Shown here: positions 61,006 to 64,000 of the stretch, piece by piece
Layout of the letters: each line of letters starts with the position of its first letter
Numbering within the stretch: position 1 is the stretch's first letter
NCBI GenBank assembly: GCA_029005135.1
Contig: JAQXFO010000017.1
Coordinates: 1-64,000, forward strand
Length of the DNA: 64,000 bases
Direction: 5' to 3'
Origin: Lachnospiraceae bacterium
Lineage (GTDB): Bacteria; Bacillota; Clostridia; Lachnospirales; Lachnospiraceae
Made by a program: the position numbers and the translations under genes
The notes under the pieces: generated by a model
The model's input: only the letters and a program-made list of their open reading frames with translations
Databases searched by the model: none
Told to the model about the DNA's origin: nothing

Positions 61006-63867
61006 TCACAGCTTGAGAGCCGCCTGTTTTGTCTTCTGCAGATAGGGGATCAGGTACTGTCCCGTGTAGGAGGCCGGCACCGCCGCCACCTCCTCCGGCG
61101 TCCCCTCGGCGATAACGCGCCCGCCGCCGTCACCGCCCTCGGGGCCGAGGTCGATGATATAATCCGCCGTCTTGATCACATCCAGATTGTGCTCGATGAC
61201 GATCACGCTGTTGCCGCCGTCAGCCAGACGCTGCAGAATTTCCACGAGCTTGCTGACATCCGCAAAATGCAGCCCCGTCGTCGGCTCATCAAGGATATAG
61301 ACGGTCCTGCCCGTGGAGCGGCGCGACAGTTCCGTCGCCAGCTTCACCCGCTGGGCCTCGCCGCCGGACAGCTCGGTGGAGGGCTGGCCCAGACGGATAT
61401 AGGACAGGCCCACATCATAAAGCGTCTGAATCTTATTGCGGATGGAGGGGACATTCTCGAAGAAGGTCAGGGCCTCCTCCACCGTCATATTCAGGACATC
61501 ATAGATGCTCTTGCCCTTGTATTTGACCTCCAGCGTCTCCCGGTTGTAGCGATGGCCGTGACAGACGTCGCAGGGCACATAGACATCCGGCAGGAAATGC
61601 ATCTCGATCTTCAGGATGCCGTCGCCCTGGCAGGCTTCACAGCGGCCGCCTTTAACATTGAAAGAAAAGCGGCCCTTTTTGTAGCCCCGTGCCTTCGCAT
61701 CCGGCGTTCCGGCAAAAAGATCCCGTATCAGATCAAAGACGCCGGTATAGGTCGCCGGGTTGGACCGCGGTGTCCGGCCTATGGGTGACTGGTCGATGGC
61801 AATGACCTTGTCGATCTTGTCAAGACCCTTCACGGCCTTGTGGTGCCCGGGCTTTTCATGGGCCCGCATCAGGTCTCTGGCCAGACGCTTGTAGAGGATC
61901 TGATTGATGAGGGAGCTCTTGCCGGAGCCGGAGACACCGGTTACGCACAACAGAACGCCCAGTGGAATTCTGACATCGATATTTTTCAGATTGTTCTCAC
62001 AGGCGCCCAGAACAGTCAGATAAGCCGACGGACGGCGGCGCGCGGCCGGAACCGGTATGCTGAGCTCACCGCTCAGGTAACGGCCCGTCACCGAAGCCTT
62101 TTCCCGGATGATGTCCTCCACCGTGCCGGCTGCCACCAGCTTTCCGCCGTGTTCACCGGCACCGGGGCCGATATCAACCAGAAAGTCGGCGGCCCTCATG
62201 GTATCCTCATCATGCTCGACGACGATGACGGAATTGCCCAGATCGCGCAGGTGCTTCAGGGTCCCGAGCAGCTTGTCGTTGTCCCGCTGATGAAGACCGA
62301 TGCTGGGTTCATCAAGGATATAGGCAACGCCCACCAGACCCGAACCTATCTGCGTCGCCAGACGGATGCGCTGGGCTTCACCGCCTGAGAGTGTCGCGGT
62401 CATGCGGGACAGGGTCAGGTAATCCAGCCCCACCTCTATCAGGAAGGAGACACGGGCACAGATCTCCTTGAGGATGGGCTGGGCAATCTTCTGCTTCTGG
62501 GGCGTCAGCTCTGTCCCGGTCATGAAGTCCAGAAACGGCCTCAGCGGGTATTCCGTCAGATCAATGATATTTTTGCCACCCATCGTCACGGCCAGGGAGG
62601 ACGTCTTCAGCCTCTGGCCGCCGCATGCGGGACAGGGCGTGATCTGCATGAATTTTTCATATTCCTGCTTTGTCCAGTCGGAGCCGGTCTCACGGTAACG
62701 GCGGTTGACATTTGCCAGCAACCCCTCAAAGGCCACGTCATATTCGCCGACGCCGCGCTGGCCGCGATAGTGGACCGTGACCTCTTCGCCGCCGGTACCC
62801 TCCAGCAGGATCTTTTTCACCGACGCCGGATACGCCTCGAAGGGCGTGTCCAGATCAAAATGATACCGCTCCGCCAGAGCCTTCAGCGTCGCATTGGTGA
62901 AGCTGCCCTCCTCGGAGGCACTCTGCCAGCCGTTGACAACGATGGCACCCTGGTTGATGGACAGGGTCTTGTCGGGAATCATCAGATCCGGGTCGAATTC
63001 CATCCGGTAACCCAGGCCCGTGCAGACGGGACAGGCACCGAAGGGATTGTTGAACGAAAAGCTGCGGGGCTCGATCTCCTCAACACTGATACCGCAGTCA
63101 GGGCAGGCAAAGCTGGAGCTGAAAGTCAGCTGGCCGCCGTCCATCGTATCGACACACAGAAGGCCGTTTGTCAGATTCAGCACCGTCTCAATGGAATCGG
63201 TCAGGCGCTTTTCAATGCCCGGACGCACCACCAGACGATCCACCACAATGGCGATATCGTGCTTCAGGTTCTTGTCAAGGGAGATCTCCTCGCTCAGATC
63301 ATAGAGTGAGCCATCCACCATCACGCGCACATAGCCGCTTTTTCTGGCCTGCTCCAGAACCTTTTCATGGCGGCCCTTGCGGCCCCTCACCACCGGGGCC
63401 AGCAGCTGAATACGGCTCTTTTCCGGCAGCTTCATAAGATGGTCCACCATCTGATCGACGCTCTGACGGCTGATCTCCCGACCGCAGGAGGGACAGTGGA
63501 CCGTACCGCAGCGGGCGAACAGCAATCTCATATAATCATAGATCTCCGTCACGGTGCCGACCGTGGAACGGGGATTGCGGTTTGTCGTCTTCTGGTCGAT
63601 GGCGATTGCCGGCGGCAGCCCTTCGATGCTGTCCACATCCGGCTTTTCCATCTGGCCCAGGAACTGACGTGCATAGGACGACAGCGACTCCATGTAGCGC
63701 CGCTGTCCTTCCGCGTAAATAGTTTCAAACGCCAGCGAGCTCTTGCCCGAACCGGACAGACCGGTCAGAACCACCAGCTCACCCCGCGGGATATCGATAT
63801 CCAGCCCTTTGAGATTATTTTCCCGGGCCCCGCGAATACGGATAAACTCTCTATCTTTCTTCATCAT
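61006..63867 (-). CDS. uvrA: Excinuclease ABC subunit A (UvrA)
   Basis: UvrA recognises DNA damage with UvrB for nucleotide excision repair. The product from the ATG at 63867 is 953 residues, normal for the family. It has the first Walker [11 protein letters not shown], a CPSCG zinc module in the insertion and a second zinc pair near CPDCG and CPVC. Its signature [11 protein letters not shown] precedes the second Walker [11 protein letters not shown], and a final zinc finger CEACQGDG with CDVCHG is followed by [11 protein letters not shown] and DEPTTGLH. I chose 63867 because residues upstream are the 3' end of another gene. The start overlaps that gene by 17 bases and lacks a strong ribosome binding site. 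No uvrB is visible. Confidence 0.95.
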   Translation of the reverse strand: MMKKDREFIRIRGARENNLKGLDIDIPRGELVVLTGLSGSGKSSLAFETIYAEGQRRYMESLSSYARQFLGQMEKPDVDSIEGLPPAIAIDQKTTNRNPRSTVGTVTEIYDYMRLLFARCGTVHCPSCGREISRQSVDQMVDHLMKLPEKSRIQLLAPVVRGRKGRHEKVLEQARKSGYVRVMVDGSLYDLSEEISLDKNLKHDIAIVVDRLVVRPGIEKRLTDSIETVLNLTNGLLCVDTMDGGQLTFSSSFACPDCGISVEEIEPRSFSFNNPFGACPVCTGLGYRMEFDPDLMIPDKTLSINQGAIVVNGWQSASEEGSFTNATLKALAERYHFDLDTPFEAYPASVKKILLEGTGGEEVTVHYRGQRGVGEYDVAFEGLLANVNRRYRETGSDWTKQEYEKFMQITPCPACGGQRLKTSSLAVTMGGKNIIDLTEYPLRPFLDFMTGTELTPQKQKIAQPILKEICARVSFLIEVGLDYLTLSRMTATLSGGEAQRIRLATQIGSGLVGVAYILDEPSIGLHQRDNDKLLGTLKHLRDLGNSVIVVEHDEDTMRAADFLVDIGPGAGEHGGKLVAAGTVEDIIREKASVTGRYLSGELSIPVPAARRRPSAYLTVLGACENNLKNIDVRIPLGVLLCVTGVSGSGKSSLINQILYKRLARDLMRAHEKPGHHKAVKGLDKIDKVIAIDQSPIGRTPRSNPATYTGVFDLIRDLFAGTPDAKARGYKKGRFSFNVKGGRCEACQGDGILKIEMHFLPDVYVPCDVCHGHRYNRETLEVKYKGKSIYDVLNMTVEEALTFFENVPSIRNKIQTLYDVGLSYIRLGQPSTELSGGEAQRVKLATELSRRSTGRTVYILDEPTTGLHFADVSKLVEILQRLADGGNSVIVIEHNLDVIKTADYIIDLGPEGGDGGGRVIAEGTPEEVAAVPASYTGQYLIPYLQKTKQAALKL

Positions 63868-64000
63868 TATCAATAATAAAATCTGCCATGACGGTGTTGC
63901 TGATATCCCGGCCTCTGCCTGTGAGGGCATAGCCGCCGGGGGTGCGGCGCATCAGGCCGCTGCGGATGTGACGCCGGATCACGGCGCCGTATATGTCATC
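63851..64000 (-). CDS. C-terminal end of a HemW-like radical SAM protein (partial at window edge)
   Basis: Forty-nine residues before TAG 63851-63853 contain a winged-helix-like tail with [19 protein letters not shown]. The LT-x-x-G-x-x-x-SN-x-V pattern is typical of the end of HemW (coproporphyrinogen oxidase-like heme chaperone) in Clostridia. The rest lies outside the window. It overlaps the uvrA start by 17 bases, suggesting one transcript. Confidence 0.6.
   Translation of the reverse strand, partial: DDIYGAVIRRHIRSGLMRRTPGGYALTGRGRDISNTVMADFIIDNDEER

Overview
The window comes from a fairly GC-rich Gram-positive bacterium. It is most likely a member of the Bacillota, class Clostridia, perhaps near the Lachnospiraceae. 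This rests on strong AGGAGG-type ribosome binding sites, an LCP (LytR-CpsA-Psr) ligase, CdaA/CdaR, an HPr protein, an MreB/Mbl actin, RecD2, ComF, and the lack of any outer-membrane genes. The genus cannot be fixed from the sequence alone.

Left edge (1-3160): the first 340 bases are AT-richer and hold the 3' end of a YczE/YitT-like membrane protein gene and a scrap that looks like a transposon-associated TnpV protein. Then come uppP and two identical tRNA-Leu(CAG) genes, each with its own near-consensus promoter. Between the tRNAs lie two head-to-head gene remnants, one encoding a GGDEF domain. Housekeeping block (3164-8812, minus strand): ugd, lspA, a zinc-ribbon protein, clpX and an HtrA-type protease.

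Polysaccharide block 1 (8917-34367, minus strand) is a large surface-glycan locus. It has a complete dTDP-L-rhamnose pathway (rfbA, rfbB, rfbC, rfbD), an initiating polyprenyl-phosphate sugar transferase, an LCP protein to attach polymer to peptidoglycan, and an ABC exporter (Wzm/Wzt) whose ATPase carries a C-terminal glycan-recognition domain. It also has a YfhO-like membrane glycosyltransferase and six GT2-type proteins, four of them with two GT2 domains in tandem. Next to wzt are a methyltransferase and a kinase-like domain fused to a glycosyltransferase. This recalls the WbdD/Wzt chain-capping system of E. coli O9a. A divergent promoter region at 34368-34494 separates this block from a plus-strand pair: an RffA-type aminotransferase and a second YfhO-like protein.

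Polysaccharide block 2 (38634-50725, minus strand) carries CDP-sugar genes rfbF, rfbG and rfbH for CDP-3,6-dideoxyhexoses. With them are an acetolactate-synthase-like ThDP enzyme (possibly YerE-like branched-sugar chemistry), two CapK/PaaK-like adenylate-forming enzymes flanking a flippase, an ATP-grasp enzyme and two GtrB/CsbB-like polyprenyl-phosphate glycosyltransferases. The E3 reductase normally paired with RfbH is not in the window.

Right part (50745-64000, minus strand) is tightly packed and runs into block 2 without a visible terminator: a PLP deaminase-like enzyme, a D,D-carboxypeptidase, HPr, cdaR, cdaA, two membrane proteins of unknown function, comF, recD2, an mreB-like gene, uvrA and the 3' end of a HemW-like gene. 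Many of these genes overlap by 4 bp, so cell-wall growth, c-di-AMP signalling and surface-glycan decoration may share transcripts.
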